Counted from the first letter of the stretch, positions 1 to 8,502 are shown. The stretch is DNA of 52,681 nt from Chloroflexota bacterium (GCA_029555965.1 JAKQHY010000070.1:1-52681); one strand, 5' to 3'. Made by a program: numbers and translations. The notes: generated from the sequence alone by a model not told the origin.

Positions 1-600
1 CGCAGCGGCAAGGCCATCACCCGCATCGTCACGCCGCACTTCAACATCACGCCCGGCGGCCCGACGGAGTCCGAGCCGGAGCGTGTGTTCGATACGTGCA
101 AGGAGAAGTACCACGCCACGTTCTGTATGCCGCACCAGGCCATCACCGACGCGCTGACCGACCGGATGACCAAAACGATCCGCGACCTGGACAAGTACAC
201 GGCGCTCATCCGCGCGCGCGGCATGATCCCCGGCCTCTCCACGCACATGCCGGAAAGCGTCATCTACGCCGACAAAATGGAAGCTGACGTCGAAACCTAC
301 ATCCAGATTTACAACGCCGCCGGATTTTTGATGCAGGTGGAAGTGGATTGGGTGCAGCGCATCATCCAGAACGCCAAAAAGCCTGTGATGACGATCAAGC
401 CGCTGGCCGCCGGCCGGCTCATGCCCATCGTCGGCCTGGCCTTCGTGTGGAACACCATCCGCGACTGCGACATGGTCACGATTGGCACCACCACGCCCGA
501 CGAAGCGCGCGAATCCATCGAGCTTTCCCTGGATTTGCTCGCCCGGCGGATGCCGCAGATCGAATTGCAGAAGACGCGCAGCAAGAGTTCGTTGGATTAG
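1..600 (+). CDS. aldo/keto reductase-like TIM-barrel protein, 3' part only
   Basis: The reading frame is open from the first base of the window, so the gene begins upstream and only the last 199 residues are present. The visible part has alternating hydrophobic strands and helices. Its C-terminal half runs 'MTIKPLAAGRLMPI', then an alanine- and valine-rich segment, then 'VTIGTTTPDEARESI'. This resembles the last strands and cofactor-side loops of aldo/keto reductase-type barrels, where a 'KPLAAG' strand and a 'VTIGTTTPDEA' strand precede the terminal helices. No catalytic Tyr/Lys can be judged because the N-terminus is missing. It is probably a cytoplasmic oxidoreductase or a non-catalytic relative. 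A hairpin repeat follows the stop codon. Confidence 0.5.
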   Translation, partial: RSGKAITRIVTPHFNITPGGPTESEPERVFDTCKEKYHATFCMPHQAITDALTDRMTKTIRDLDKYTALIRARGMIPGLSTHMPESVIYADKMEADVETYIQIYNAAGFLMQVEVDWVQRIIQNAKKPVMTIKPLAAGRLMPIVGLAFVWNTIRDCDMVTIGTTTPDEARESIELSLDLLARRMPQIELQKTRSKSSLD

Positions 601-604
601 CCAT

Positions 605-662
605 AAGAGGCAAGATACAAGAAGCAGGGTGTTTTATCTTGCATCTTGCATCCTGCTTCCTT
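605..662. repeat. short-period inverted repeat between two genes
   Basis: A left arm of CAAGATACAAGAAGCAGG is answered by ATCTTGCATCTTGCATCCTGCTTCC, so the arms pair imperfectly around GTGTTTT. The units (ATCTTGC, about 7-8 nt) recur in near-tandem. The array ends 10 nt before the AGGAGGGG ribosome-binding site of the next gene. Confidence 0.7.
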
Positions 663-682
663 ATCAGGCCAGGAGGGGAACG

Positions 683-1750
683 ATGAGTCTGATCATTCCG
701 CAAGCGACGTTTTTTCTGTTCGGCGCGGGAGCGCGGCGCAAGCTGCTCTATCGCGCCGGGCGACTGCTGGATGCGCTGACCGGCGAAGTGTTGTTCGCGC
801 AAGAAGCAACGCAGGAAGTCGTGGACGCGCCAGCCTACACGGTGCGTTTCACTACCTCCGATGAAAAGCCCGCGGTCATCCGCGAGGACGAGAGAGGCGT
901 CTGGCTAGATTATGACGGCGAGACGCACTGCCTCACGGCAGCGCCCGTCCATCTGCCGATGTTTGAAGGCCACCCTTACGCTCAAACACTGCGCGTGCTC
1001 CATCACGAAATCCTGGTCAACGTGATGCCCCACGGACCGGTACCGAACTTTCTGGTCTATCCCAAGCCCTGGCACCGCGATGCGGCAATGACCGCCATGG
1101 TGTTTCAGCGCACCGGAAATTTACCACTCATCCACGAGTGGATTGCTGAACTGCGCACACCGTTCGACGGCAACAACGGGGGCCAATGTGAGCCGGACAA
1201 TTTAGGACAGGCGCTCTATCTCATCTCCCTGGTAAGCGACCGGTCACACCCACTGATTGCCGACATCCTGGCGGCGATTCCATCCTTCGTGCGCGATGAT
1301 CATGGACGCGGCAGCTACATCTGCGGCGCGACGGACTTTGCTGAGCATCCGGTCTATCAAACGCAATGGCTCAAGTTTGGGCTGCGGGCGTTGGGGCTGG
1401 ACGATCCGTTTGTCACACCCTGGCTGGAAGACTCCTATGCGACGCTATGTTGGTGGGCGGAGCATGCCGACTACATCGGGCGGCCCAAAGGGTATCACAC
1501 CAACGCAGAGTATTACCCCTATCTGGCCTGGGCCGAGGCACACTTCTTCAAAACCATTCCTGATTCTCTGTATCAGGCCCCGCTTCACCTAACAGGGCGT
1601 AATTACCCATTGACGTGGGAAGCCCATGCCAGTCAGGCCTACTACGGCGGGATGCGCTTAGTGGATGAGGCTTTCGTCGCGCAACAGTTGTGCGCGCCTC
1701 ACAGTTGGCACGCGGCGGAAATGTTTCTGTACTTGCACGACCTGTCGTGA
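683..1750 (+). CDS. uncharacterised conserved protein, possibly alpha/alpha-toroid glycosidase-like
   Basis: This is a 355-residue soluble protein without signal peptide or membrane segment. The start at 683 is set by AGGAGGGGAACG directly upstream; the longer in-frame extension would run through the intergenic hairpin. The first 110 residues look beta-rich. The rest is helical and rich in aromatic residues and histidines ('YPKPWHRDAAMTAMVF', 'GYHTNAEYYPYLAWAEAHF', 'LTWEAHASQAYYGGM'), the style of six-hairpin glycoside hydrolases. I do not recognise the family and cannot assign catalytic acids, so the glycosidase idea is an inference from composition. The next gene starts 7 nt after its stop, which suggests co-transcription. 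Confidence 0.6.
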   Translation: MSLIIPQATFFLFGAGARRKLLYRAGRLLDALTGEVLFAQEATQEVVDAPAYTVRFTTSDEKPAVIREDERGVWLDYDGETHCLTAAPVHLPMFEGHPYAQTLRVLHHEILVNVMPHGPVPNFLVYPKPWHRDAAMTAMVFQRTGNLPLIHEWIAELRTPFDGNNGGQCEPDNLGQALYLISLVSDRSHPLIADILAAIPSFVRDDHGRGSYICGATDFAEHPVYQTQWLKFGLRALGLDDPFVTPWLEDSYATLCWWAEHADYIGRPKGYHTNAEYYPYLAWAEAHFFKTIPDSLYQAPLHLTGRNYPLTWEAHASQAYYGGMRLVDEAFVAQQLCAPHSWHAAEMFLYLHDLS

Positions 1751-1757
1751 AGCAAGG

Positions 1758-2369
1758 ATGCGCATCACACTTGAGAGGGTGGCGGCAAACCCATGGGATT
1801 TCACCCACACGGTTTCCGATGCGCGAGGCGCGCAGGTTACTTTTCGCCCCCTGCTGCCAGACGACGCGGCCCGGCTGGCCGAGTTTCTGACCGGTCTTTC
1901 CTCCCCAACCCGCGCCTTCTGCGCCTACCCCGGCTACGATCTGGCGACGGCGCAGGAGATGTGCGCGGCCATCGCCCGCTACGACAAGCTGCGGCTGGTA
2001 GCTGTCGAAAAGGCCGGGGGGATCGTCGCGCTGTTTGAACTGAGTTTTGACCTCGTTCCTGACGACACACAACGGTATCAGAGCTATGGCCTTCCCCTCG
2101 ACCCCGCGACGACCTGCCGGTTCGGCCCGTGCGTTGCCGACGATTACCAAAATCGCGGCCTGGGATCGCGGCTGCTGCCCCCCACCCTCGACCTTGCCCG
2201 ACGCTTTGGCTGCGAGCGCGTTATTCTCTGGGGCGGCGTCATGGCCGACAATCGCCGCGCAATTCGCTATTACGAGCGACACGGATTTCAAGTCCAGGGG
2301 CACTTCACTAACCCAATGGGAGTAATGTGTTATGATATGCAGCGGACGCTGAGCGACACACTATCATAA
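1758..2369 (+). CDS. GNAT-family N-acetyltransferase
   Basis: A 203-residue acetyl-CoA-dependent acyltransferase of unknown substrate. The acetyl-CoA-binding motif A is clear: 'CVADDYQNRGLGSRL', with the Q/R-x-x-G-x-G/A core. It is followed by 'VILWGGVMADNRRAIRYYERHGF', the usual strand and helix where an Asn and a Tyr contact the cofactor and 'YE..GF' closes the fold. The start at 1758 lies 7 nt after the previous stop; a longer in-frame extension would overlap that gene by about 85 nt and is unlikely. The 3' end runs into AT-rich sequence before the CBS-domain protein. Confidence 0.88.
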   Translation: MRITLERVAANPWDFTHTVSDARGAQVTFRPLLPDDAARLAEFLTGLSSPTRAFCAYPGYDLATAQEMCAAIARYDKLRLVAVEKAGGIVALFELSFDLVPDDTQRYQSYGLPLDPATTCRFGPCVADDYQNRGLGSRLLPPTLDLARRFGCERVILWGGVMADNRRAIRYYERHGFQVQGHFTNPMGVMCYDMQRTLSDTLS

Positions 2370-2402
2370 CAGACACAATGGAGTACGAAAACTAAAAGTA
2401 TT

Positions 2403-3749
2403 ATGCACAATTCAGGGTTAGAAGTTCTGATCGTTCTTTTATTGCTCATTCTCAACGGTGGATTTTCGATGTCCGAAATGGCGATCGTCTCTGCCCGCCG
2501 GGTGCGCCTGCAAAGGCTGGCCGAGGGCGGCAATCGCCAGGCCGGGTTGGCCCTCGCGCTGGCAGAAGAGCCGAACAAACTCCTGGCAACCATCCAAATC
2601 GGGATCACCACCATTGGCATCTTGTCGGGCGCGCTGGGCGGGGCGACGCTGGCCGAAGAAATTGCGACCTGGCTGAAAGTCATCCCTGCCCTTGAACCGT
2701 ACAGTGACGCCATCGGCGTAGGCGTGGTCGTCGTCTGCATCACCTACCTCTCGCTCATCGTGGGGGAATTGGTGCCCAAGCGCCTGGCGCTGAACAACGC
2801 CGAGCGGATCGCCGTGGCGACGGCGACGCCAATGAATTTTCTCGCCATCCTGGCGACGCCGCTGGTGAAGCTGCTGAGCCTTTCCACCGATTTCATCCTC
2901 TGGGCGCTACAGATCAAACCCTCCGACGAACCGGCGATCACCCAGGAAGAACTGGAAATCCTGATCGAGCAAGGGGCGCAAAGCGGCGCGCTGGAGGAGA
3001 CCGAGCAGGACATCCTGGAAAGCGTGCTGCGGCTGGACGAGCAGCGGGTGGGCGCAGTGATGACGGCGCGCCCCCAGATCGTGTGGCTCGACCTGGAAGA
3101 CTCGCCGGAAGTCATGCGGCAAAAGATCGTTCTCAGCCCTTACTCGCGCTTTTTGTTGAGCAAGGATGACCTGGACAACTTCCTCGGCGTCGTGTACGCC
3201 AAAGACATCCTGGCGCAAAATCTGACCGACAACACGCTGGACCTGAGCGCGCTGGCGCGTCCGCCTCTCTTTGTGCCGGAAAACATGCCCACCCTGAAGT
3301 TGCTGGACCTGTTCAAGCAGAAAGGCGTGCACGTCGCCGTGGTCGTGGACGAATACGGCGTCATCCAGGGCATGGTGACGGATACGGACATCCTCGAAAG
3401 CATCGTGGGCGATTTGCCCGTCAACGACGAACCTGCAGAGCCGGAGGCCATCCAACGCGACGACGGCTCGTGGCTGCTGGATGGGATGCTGCCCATTGAG
3501 CGGCTGAAGAAGCTGCTCGACATCGAGAAATTGCCCGATGAGGAACTGGCCGACTACCAAACCGTGGGCGGATTCATCATCTACTACCTGGAAAGCATCC
3601 CCATGTCCGGCGAGTGGTTCGAGTGCGGCGGTCTGCGATTCGAGGTGATGGATATGGACGGTCGCCGGGTAGACAAGGTGCTGGTGACGCCGAAACGCCC
3701 CGACGCAGTTGCTCCTGACATGCCATCAGAAAACAGAAATGAGAAATGA
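2403..3749 (+). CDS. HlyC/CorC (CNNM-like) transporter-associated protein: DUF21, paired CBS, CorC_HlyC
   Basis: A 448-residue inner-membrane protein. Residues 1-190 form a DUF21 transmembrane region with about four hydrophobic segments ('VLIVLLLLILNGGFSMSE' at the N-terminus is typical). Residues about 200-330 are a CBS pair ('MTARPQIVWLDLE', then 'VAVVVDEYGVIQGMVTDTDI'). The end is a CorC_HlyC domain beginning around 'DDGSWLLDGMLPIERL'. The family is linked to Mg2+/Co2+ efflux or membrane stress, with the CBS pair sensing adenine nucleotides; the older 'hemolysin' name is misleading. No strong ribosome-binding site precedes the ATG. The last codons (…RNEK) and the stop fall inside an intergenic repeat (3738-3806). 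Confidence 0.92.
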   Translation: MHNSGLEVLIVLLLLILNGGFSMSEMAIVSARRVRLQRLAEGGNRQAGLALALAEEPNKLLATIQIGITTIGILSGALGGATLAEEIATWLKVIPALEPYSDAIGVGVVVVCITYLSLIVGELVPKRLALNNAERIAVATATPMNFLAILATPLVKLLSLSTDFILWALQIKPSDEPAITQEELEILIEQGAQSGALEETEQDILESVLRLDEQRVGAVMTARPQIVWLDLEDSPEVMRQKIVLSPYSRFLLSKDDLDNFLGVVYAKDILAQNLTDNTLDLSALARPPLFVPENMPTLKLLDLFKQKGVHVAVVVDEYGVIQGMVTDTDILESIVGDLPVNDEPAEPEAIQRDDGSWLLDGMLPIERLKKLLDIEKLPDEELADYQTVGGFIIYYLESIPMSGEWFECGGLRFEVMDMDGRRVDKVLVTPKRPDAVAPDMPSENRNEK

Positions 3750-3806
3750 GTAAGAAGTAGAAACTACTCGTTACTCGTTACTCATTTCCCATTACCCATT
3801 TCTCAG
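3738..3806. repeat. short-period inverted repeat overlapping a stop codon
   Basis: The left arm (GAAATGAGAAATGAGTAAG) pairs imperfectly with a right arm of ACTCGTTACTCGTTACTC and TTTCCCATTACCCATTTCTC around AGTAGAAACTA. The TGA of the upstream gene lies within a GAAATGAG unit. An AGGAGG ribosome-binding site for the GH4 gene begins about 10 nt after the array. Confidence 0.75.
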
Positions 3807-3829
3807 ATTATATTAGGAGGTCTTACCCA

Positions 3830-5155
3830 ATGACTAAAATTGCTTTTATTGGCGCCGGTAGTTTTGGCTTCACGCGCAGTCTGGTGCGCGACATCCTCAC
3901 GTTCCCGCTATTGGAAGACGCGACGCTGGCCTTGATGGACATTGACGCCGAGCGGCTGGACTTCATCAACCGGGCGGTGAACCGGATTGTGGATGAGGGC
4001 CAGCGCCCGGCCAAGGTGATGGCGACGATGGATCGCGCCGAGGCGTTGGAAGGCGCGGACGCCGTCATCGTCACGATCCTGGCGGGCGGCGTGGACGTGT
4101 GGCAGCACGACATCCTCATCCCCAAGAAGTACGGCGTGGACACGAATGTGGGGGATACGCGCGGCCCGTCGGGAATCTTCCGCGCGTTGCGCACCATCCC
4201 GGTGATGTTGGGCATCGTCAAAGACATGGAGAAGTATTGCCCCAAGGCTACGATGCTCAACTATACCAACCCCATGGCGATGCTGTGCCGCGCGATGCAG
4301 CGCGAGTCCTTCATCCAGTTGACCGGTCTGTGCCACAGCGTCCAGGGCACGGCGTATATGCTTGCCCACTGGATTGGCGCGCCGATGGAGGAAATCACGT
4401 ACACCTGCGCGGGCATCAACCACCTGGCGTGGTACGTCAAATACGAGTGGAACGGCGTGGACGCCTACCCGCTGATCCGCAAGGCCATTACCGAGAACCC
4501 GGACATCTACAACGAGGAGCAGGTACGCAACGAGATGTTCCTCAACCTGGATTATTACGTCACCGAGTCCAGCGGCCACAACTCCGAGTACAACTGGTGG
4601 TTCCGCAAACGGCCTGACCTCATCGAGAAGTACTGTACCCACGGCACGGGCTGGAATCCCGGCCACTATGCCTACATCCTCGACGAATACCGCAAACGCG
4701 CCGACGACTGGAAAGATGGCATCCGCGAGTGGCTGGGGCGGGAGACGATTGACCTCCAACGCGGCCACGAGTACGCCTCGTACATCATCAACGCGCTGCA
4801 AGGCGGCGAGACCTTCTCGTTCAACGGCAACGTCCCCAACACCGGCCTCATCACCAACTTGCCGGATGACGTATGTGTGGAAGTCCCCGTCTACGTGGAC
4901 AAGGGCGGCCTGCACGCCGTCCACGTTGGCGCGCTGCCGCGCCAGGTCGCGCCGCTTAACCAGGTCGTCGTCGCCACCGAAGAGATGGCCGTCGAGGCCG
5001 CCCTCACCGGCGACCCGCGCCTCGTCTTCCACGCCATCGCCAGCGACCCGCTGACAGCGGCAGTGCTGTCTTTGGGGGAGATCAAGAGCATGGTCAACGA
5101 GATGTTGGCGCAGAACAAAGAGCATCTGCCGCAATTCAAGCATTTTGAGGCGTAG
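3830..5155 (+). CDS. GH4 glycosidase, probable alpha-galactosidase (MelA type)
   Basis: A 441-residue, NAD+- and divalent-metal-dependent glycosidase of family 4, which cleaves by oxidation at C3, elimination and reduction. The Rossmann start is '[11 protein letters not shown]' (residues 4-14) with 'LMDID' as the adenine-ribose acidic strand. Further family motifs are 'GDTRGPSG' (108-115), 'NYTNPMAM' (144-151) and the metal-binding cysteine motif 'CHSV' (168-171) with 'INHLAWY' around His198. In GH4, CHSV is the signature of alpha-galactosidases, while CHEV marks alpha-glucosidases. AGGAGG lies 12 nt before the ATG. No sugar transporter is adjacent, so the physiological substrate is not shown by context. 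Confidence 0.93.
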   Translation: MTKIAFIGAGSFGFTRSLVRDILTFPLLEDATLALMDIDAERLDFINRAVNRIVDEGQRPAKVMATMDRAEALEGADAVIVTILAGGVDVWQHDILIPKKYGVDTNVGDTRGPSGIFRALRTIPVMLGIVKDMEKYCPKATMLNYTNPMAMLCRAMQRESFIQLTGLCHSVQGTAYMLAHWIGAPMEEITYTCAGINHLAWYVKYEWNGVDAYPLIRKAITENPDIYNEEQVRNEMFLNLDYYVTESSGHNSEYNWWFRKRPDLIEKYCTHGTGWNPGHYAYILDEYRKRADDWKDGIREWLGRETIDLQRGHEYASYIINALQGGETFSFNGNVPNTGLITNLPDDVCVEVPVYVDKGGLHAVHVGALPRQVAPLNQVVVATEEMAVEAALTGDPRLVFHAIASDPLTAAVLSLGEIKSMVNEMLAQNKEHLPQFKHFEA

Positions 5156-5186
5156 CAGTAAGATTTTTGATCTACTGAGTCTGCGT

Positions 5187-5308
5187 CAGGGCTTACGCAG
5201 ATTACGTCGAAGGTGCAACGCACTTGGCTGAACTACCCAGGAGTTTGATCGCAGGACAGCGTCTGGAGTGTAAAATCAAGTGCGTTGCACCTGCTTGTGT
5301 AAGTCCCG
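5187..5308. mobile_element. MITE-like element with TIRs and internal 16-bp palindrome (copy 1)
   Basis: The ends are imperfect terminal inverted repeats: CAGGGCTTACGCA at 5187-5199 and TGTGTAAGTCCC at 5296-5307. Inside is a perfect 16-bp inverted pair, AGGTGCAACGCACTTG (5211-5226) and CAAGTGCGTTGCACCT (5277-5292). At about 120 bp it is too short to encode a protein. Related ends occur at 13964-14084 and 38807. It separates the GC-rich GH4 gene from the AT-rich ORF pair. Confidence 0.65.
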
Positions 5309-5392
5309 TGCGTTTTTACCTGATAGGCCTCCGAACCATCCCCTGTTATTCCAGAGCGAATGCCACTTTACGGTTGTAAAAGAGAGGAAAGA

Positions 5393-6283
5393 ATGGCCAA
5401 ACTGGTGCTGCTTACCTTCAGTGAAGACCAAGATGAAGCATTCTTTGAGCTACTGATGCAAAAAAGTCACCATGAGTTTATGGTCAAGAGTTTTGTGGAG
5501 ATACTTGATTCCAAGTTTGATTCTATAAAACCCCAAATAGCAATCGTCCCACACTATAACGATAGTCCTAGTACTGGATGGGGGTTAGCAAGTTTCCTGC
5601 GGCGACGTCTGGGGACTGATTTGCATATCATTATGCTAACTTCAGGAAGACCTCAAAACTACTATGGCGATAACAAAATATACGTAGGTGCATTCAACTG
5701 GGTCATGCATCATCGAACCGTGACGATTGCCCAACTTCTCCACGAACTGGACCGAACTGAGTTCATCCTGCATCCTAAATCACAATCTTCTCCAACACCC
5801 CTCCATATCCTTAACGAGCCTCATAACGACGAAACTGTGCCTCAGGGTGATATAGTGTGGTCTGGTTATTCAGGGCCACATTTTGGATGGCAAAACGATG
5901 CTGACTACACACCGGGTTGGAACGGCAAACGTCTGTCAGACATGCTCAAGGATGGCGATTACCAGATCCCCTCAATTGCAAGACAACCCTATGCCAGAAT
6001 GAGAAATACCAGCAGTTGGCAGTATGTTATAGATGCTAAAGAGACAATTTGGGTCCATTCCTATTATCATCACCCGGATTTGGTGAATGGAGAACGAGTT
6101 TATGGGGCAGGTGAAATGTTCATTGACTGTAGCACGGGTGAAATCGTGTGGATCAATGATGCTTCTAACTCATACCGCCCCGATGGCTTGGAATTTTATC
6201 CGTATTTGGATAGACAATTACACAAACTAGGAATTCGTGTCTCGAAAACCTGGCAGAGAACCTATGTTGGTTTAGAAGGGTGA
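5393..6283 (+). CDS. receiver-like protein fused to an unassigned AGE...YRP-type C-terminal domain
   Basis: 296 residues; the start at 5393 follows AGAGGAAAG. Residues 1-125 look like a degenerate response-regulator receiver ('IKPQIAIVPHYNDSP', 'ASFLRRRLGTDLHIIMLTS') with no aspartate at the phospho-acceptor position. Residues about 150-296 form a separate domain with 'VYGAGEMFIDCSTGEIVWI' followed by 'SYRPDG' and 'LGI'. That spacing recalls an 'AGE...G.I..I...SGHYRP...LG' domain seen in secreted or polymorphic-toxin-like proteins, but this is a remembered likeness. Base composition is clearly more AT-rich than the neighbours, and the gene follows a MITE-like element, so transfer is plausible. 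The next ORF repeats the receiver part. Confidence 0.7.
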   Translation: MAKLVLLTFSEDQDEAFFELLMQKSHHEFMVKSFVEILDSKFDSIKPQIAIVPHYNDSPSTGWGLASFLRRRLGTDLHIIMLTSGRPQNYYGDNKIYVGAFNWVMHHRTVTIAQLLHELDRTEFILHPKSQSSPTPLHILNEPHNDETVPQGDIVWSGYSGPHFGWQNDADYTPGWNGKRLSDMLKDGDYQIPSIARQPYARMRNTSSWQYVIDAKETIWVHSYYHHPDLVNGERVYGAGEMFIDCSTGEIVWINDASNSYRPDGLEFYPYLDRQLHKLGIRVSKTWQRTYVGLEG

Positions 6284-6286
6284 GTG

Positions 6287-6661
6287 ATGAGAACTATATT
6301 GATTGCCACCGAAGAGATCAGAAGTGACTTCCAAGCGGCGATGCAGCAACGTGACTATCATTTCGTTATTGTTAGATCACTGGATGAGGCGTTGGATGCA
6401 CTTCAGGAATATTCCGGGTTCGATATAGCGATGCTTCAAGAAGATTTTGATATGCCGGATAGTGGTTGGGCAGTAGCGCGGGCACTCCGACGGCGTTTTG
6501 GTTCTGAGGTACGTATTGTAATGTTAATTCATAGTAGATATAACGATGATTATTATCTCAATCAAATACGTAAAACAACCGATTGGGCGATATTCTGTAG
6601 TCGGTCTATACACGTAGCTCACTTGTTGCATGAATTTGATTATTCTAAAACCGCAGCATAA
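6287..6661 (+). CDS. single-domain receiver-like protein, paralogue of the preceding N-terminus
   Basis: 124 residues starting 3 nt after the previous stop; GTG at 6284 is an alternative start. The sequence aligns by eye with residues 1-125 of its neighbour: 'DMPDSGWAVARALRRRFGSEVRIVML' matches 'DSPSTGWGLASFLRRRLGTDLHIIML', and both end with 'HLLHEFD' or 'QLLHELD'. An aspartate does occur four residues before the proline (E-D-F-D-M-P), so this copy may keep a phospho-acceptor that the neighbour lacks. There is no output domain. It shares the low GC and probably one transcript with the upstream gene. Function unknown. Confidence 0.7.
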   Translation: MRTILIATEEIRSDFQAAMQQRDYHFVIVRSLDEALDALQEYSGFDIAMLQEDFDMPDSGWAVARALRRRFGSEVRIVMLIHSRYNDDYYLNQIRKTTDWAIFCSRSIHVAHLLHEFDYSKTAA

Positions 6662-7316
6662 GGTGCATTTTCAAAAAGTTGATTGCACACCGAAGCAGAG
6701 TTGTACGCGACAAAACACCTTCCGTTATGGTCTGGGAGCCGTACTTGCTTGCAGCCTGTTCTGGCTCCTGGGTATCATGGGACAGATTGTGAGCTATGCC
6801 ACCGAACAGGACGATGGCCCGGCGGATGCGGCCATCGTCCTCGGCGCGGCGGTATGGGAGGGCGCGCCGTCGCCGGTTTTTGCGGCGCGTCTTGACCATG
6901 CCATCACGCTTTACCATCAGGGGCGCGTGCCCGCCCTCATCTTCACCGGCGGCGTGGGCGAAGGGGACAGCCTCGCAGAATCCGAAGTCGCCCGGATTTA
7001 TGCCCTGGCGCAAGGCGTGCCGGCAACGTCCATCTTTACCGAAACGGTCTCGCACGTCACGTTGACCAATCTCACCGAAGCCAAACGCATTGTCCAGGAA
7101 CAGGGCTTCGACCGCGTGCTGCTGGTCAGCGATCCGCTGCACATGAAGCGGGCCGTCACCATCGCCCGCGACCTGGGCTTGAACGCCTACCCTTCCCCTA
7201 CTCCGACCACCCGTTATCGCACCTGGAAGACCCAAGCGGGCTTTTTGCTACGCGAGACGTACTTCTACACCGGCTACCTGCTGCGGCGTTTTTCGTCAGC
7301 AGATTTAGCAGATTAA
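6630..7316 (+). CDS. YdcF/SanA-like DUF218 membrane protein
   Basis: Up to 228 residues. ATG 6630 overlaps the previous ORF by 32 nt; GTG 6663, just after its stop, is an equally plausible start. One transmembrane segment ('LGAVLACSLFWLLGIMGQIV') is followed by the DUF218 fold: 'DAAIVLGAAVWEGAPSP', 'ALIFTGGVGEGDSLAESEVA', 'ESVSH/T..NLTEAK'-like helix start and 'VLLVSDPLHMKRAV'. Relatives (SanA, ElyC, YdcF) act in envelope and cell-wall metabolism in Gram-negatives; the substrate is unknown. The last residues, 'SADLAD', and the stop are encoded by the left arm of an intergenic hairpin repeat, so the natural C-terminus has probably been replaced. Confidence 0.88.
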   Translation: MNLIILKPQHKVHFQKVDCTPKQSCTRQNTFRYGLGAVLACSLFWLLGIMGQIVSYATEQDDGPADAAIVLGAAVWEGAPSPVFAARLDHAITLYHQGRVPALIFTGGVGEGDSLAESEVARIYALAQGVPATSIFTETVSHVTLTNLTEAKRIVQEQGFDRVLLVSDPLHMKRAVTIARDLGLNAYPSPTPTTRYRTWKTQAGFLLRETYFYTGYLLRRFSSADLAD

Positions 7317-7374
7317 GCAGATTTTTGAGCAGGCTACAACCTGTAATCTGCTCAATCTGCTTAATCTGCTGATA
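7296..7374. repeat. CAGATT-family hairpin array between convergent genes
   Basis: The left arm TCAGCAGATTTAGCAGATTA continues AGCAGATT and TTTGAGCAGG. The right arm returns as CCTGTAATCTGCTCAATCTG then CTTAATCTGCTGA, with loop CTACAA. Each arm is about 36 nt of imperfect 9-nt units. It covers the end of the DUF218 gene and lies before the convergent adaptor gene, so it may act as a bidirectional terminator. Confidence 0.85.
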
Positions 7375-7392
7375 AGAACAGACGAATCCCAA

Positions 7393-8502
7393 TTAGGGCG
7401 CCTCAAACTCCACCAGCGCCGTCATCCCCCAGCGCAGCAGTTCGGCGGGGACTTCGTCCAATTCGATGATGACCGGATACACCACGTCCCCCCGGTAATC
7501 TTCCGCCTGTAGCTCGATGCGCGCGACCTTCCCCGAAAGGTTGACATCGGGCAGCGCCTCCACCGTCACAGTCGCGGCTTGCCCTTCGGTGATGCGCACG
7601 ACGTCCAATTCCGTCAAATCTTTGGTGCGCGCGCGAAGTTGCGCCAGCGTTGCCAACGTTATGACGGGCTGCCCAGGGGCGACGGTGTCGCCGGCCTTCA
7701 CCGGCACGTCGCTGATGACGCCCGCGAACGGCGCGTAGAGGGTGGCGTCGGCAAGCTGCGTCTGGATGCGCGTCACCGCGACTTGCGCCTGCTCCAACCG
7801 CGTCTGCGCCTGGAGCTGCTGCTGTTCCCAGTGGGTGAGAGCCTGCGTGTAGCCCAAGGCGGCTTCCTGTTCCTGGCGTTCCACGTCAAAGCTGTGCGCC
7901 GATTGTGCCTGGTAGGCCTTGTTGAGCTGCGCCTGGACGGCCTGGTAGTCAAGTTCGGCCCGCCGCAAGACTTCGGCGTATTGATTCCGCACCCATTCTT
8001 CTTCCCAACTCCGCCCCAACGATTTGTTGTATTCGTCTTGCGCGTTGTTCAGCGTGATCTCGGCCTGCGCCAGTTGCGCGCGCGCCGCGGCGATGTCGGG
8101 CGCGGCGGACTGCACGCGCGCTTGTTCCAACGCCAGCGACGCCGTCGCCGTGGTCGGCTGCGTCGCGGTCAGTTCCGCCAGCACCGATTGCTGGAAAGCG
8201 ACGTTGGCCTGCGCCTCGACGAGGGCCAGTTCCAGCAAGGTGGTATCCAACTGCGCCAGCACGTCCCCCTCGGCCACGCTGTCCCCCGGTTCCACCTGCA
8301 CCACGCTGACCTCCCCTCCGCTGGCGAAACTCACCGTCTGCCATTGCGCCGGCTCAAGCGCCGCTTCGACAATGATAGTGCCGGCGTCAGCATCAACCAC
8401 AACCGGTGCCGTCGCTGGCGCAGATTCCGCTGCAACTGAACTTCCGCATCCGACCAACCCCAAAGCCAACAATCCTAAACATACAACTATCCACTTTTTC
8501 AT
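7393..8502 (-). CDS. HlyD/MacA-like periplasmic adaptor lipoprotein
   Basis: 369 residues. The start at 8502 is set by AGGAGGAGAAGGTG directly upstream; a 22-residue in-frame extension is ignored. Residues 1-19 are a lipoprotein signal ending in the lipobox 'LVGC' (Cys19). A biotinyl-lipoyl-like half ('VSVVQVEPGDSVAEGDVLAQLDT') is followed by a long coiled coil rich in Gln, Ala and Glu (about residues 90-245). The second lipoyl half ('ATLYAPFAGVISDVPVKAGDTVAPGQPVITLA') and a beta-barrel come last. This is the adaptor of a MacB-type ABC exporter; the permease and ATPase lie at 9446-13813 on the same strand, separated by a regulator gene on the other strand. Confidence 0.93.
   Translation of the reverse strand: MKKWIVVCLGLLALGLVGCGSSVAAESAPATAPVVVDADAGTIIVEAALEPAQWQTVSFASGGEVSVVQVEPGDSVAEGDVLAQLDTTLLELALVEAQANVAFQQSVLAELTATQPTTATASLALEQARVQSAAPDIAAARAQLAQAEITLNNAQDEYNKSLGRSWEEEWVRNQYAEVLRRAELDYQAVQAQLNKAYQAQSAHSFDVERQEQEAALGYTQALTHWEQQQLQAQTRLEQAQVAVTRIQTQLADATLYAPFAGVISDVPVKAGDTVAPGQPVITLATLAQLRARTKDLTELDVVRITEGQAATVTVEALPDVNLSGKVARIELQAEDYRGDVVYPVIIELDEVPAELLRWGMTALVEFEAP

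Noticed and set aside
7296..7374. CRISPR-like appearance of repeated units
   Set aside because: The units are 9 nt, imperfect and contiguous with an inverted second arm. There are no unique spacers and no cas genes in the window. The same holds for the other short-unit arrays.
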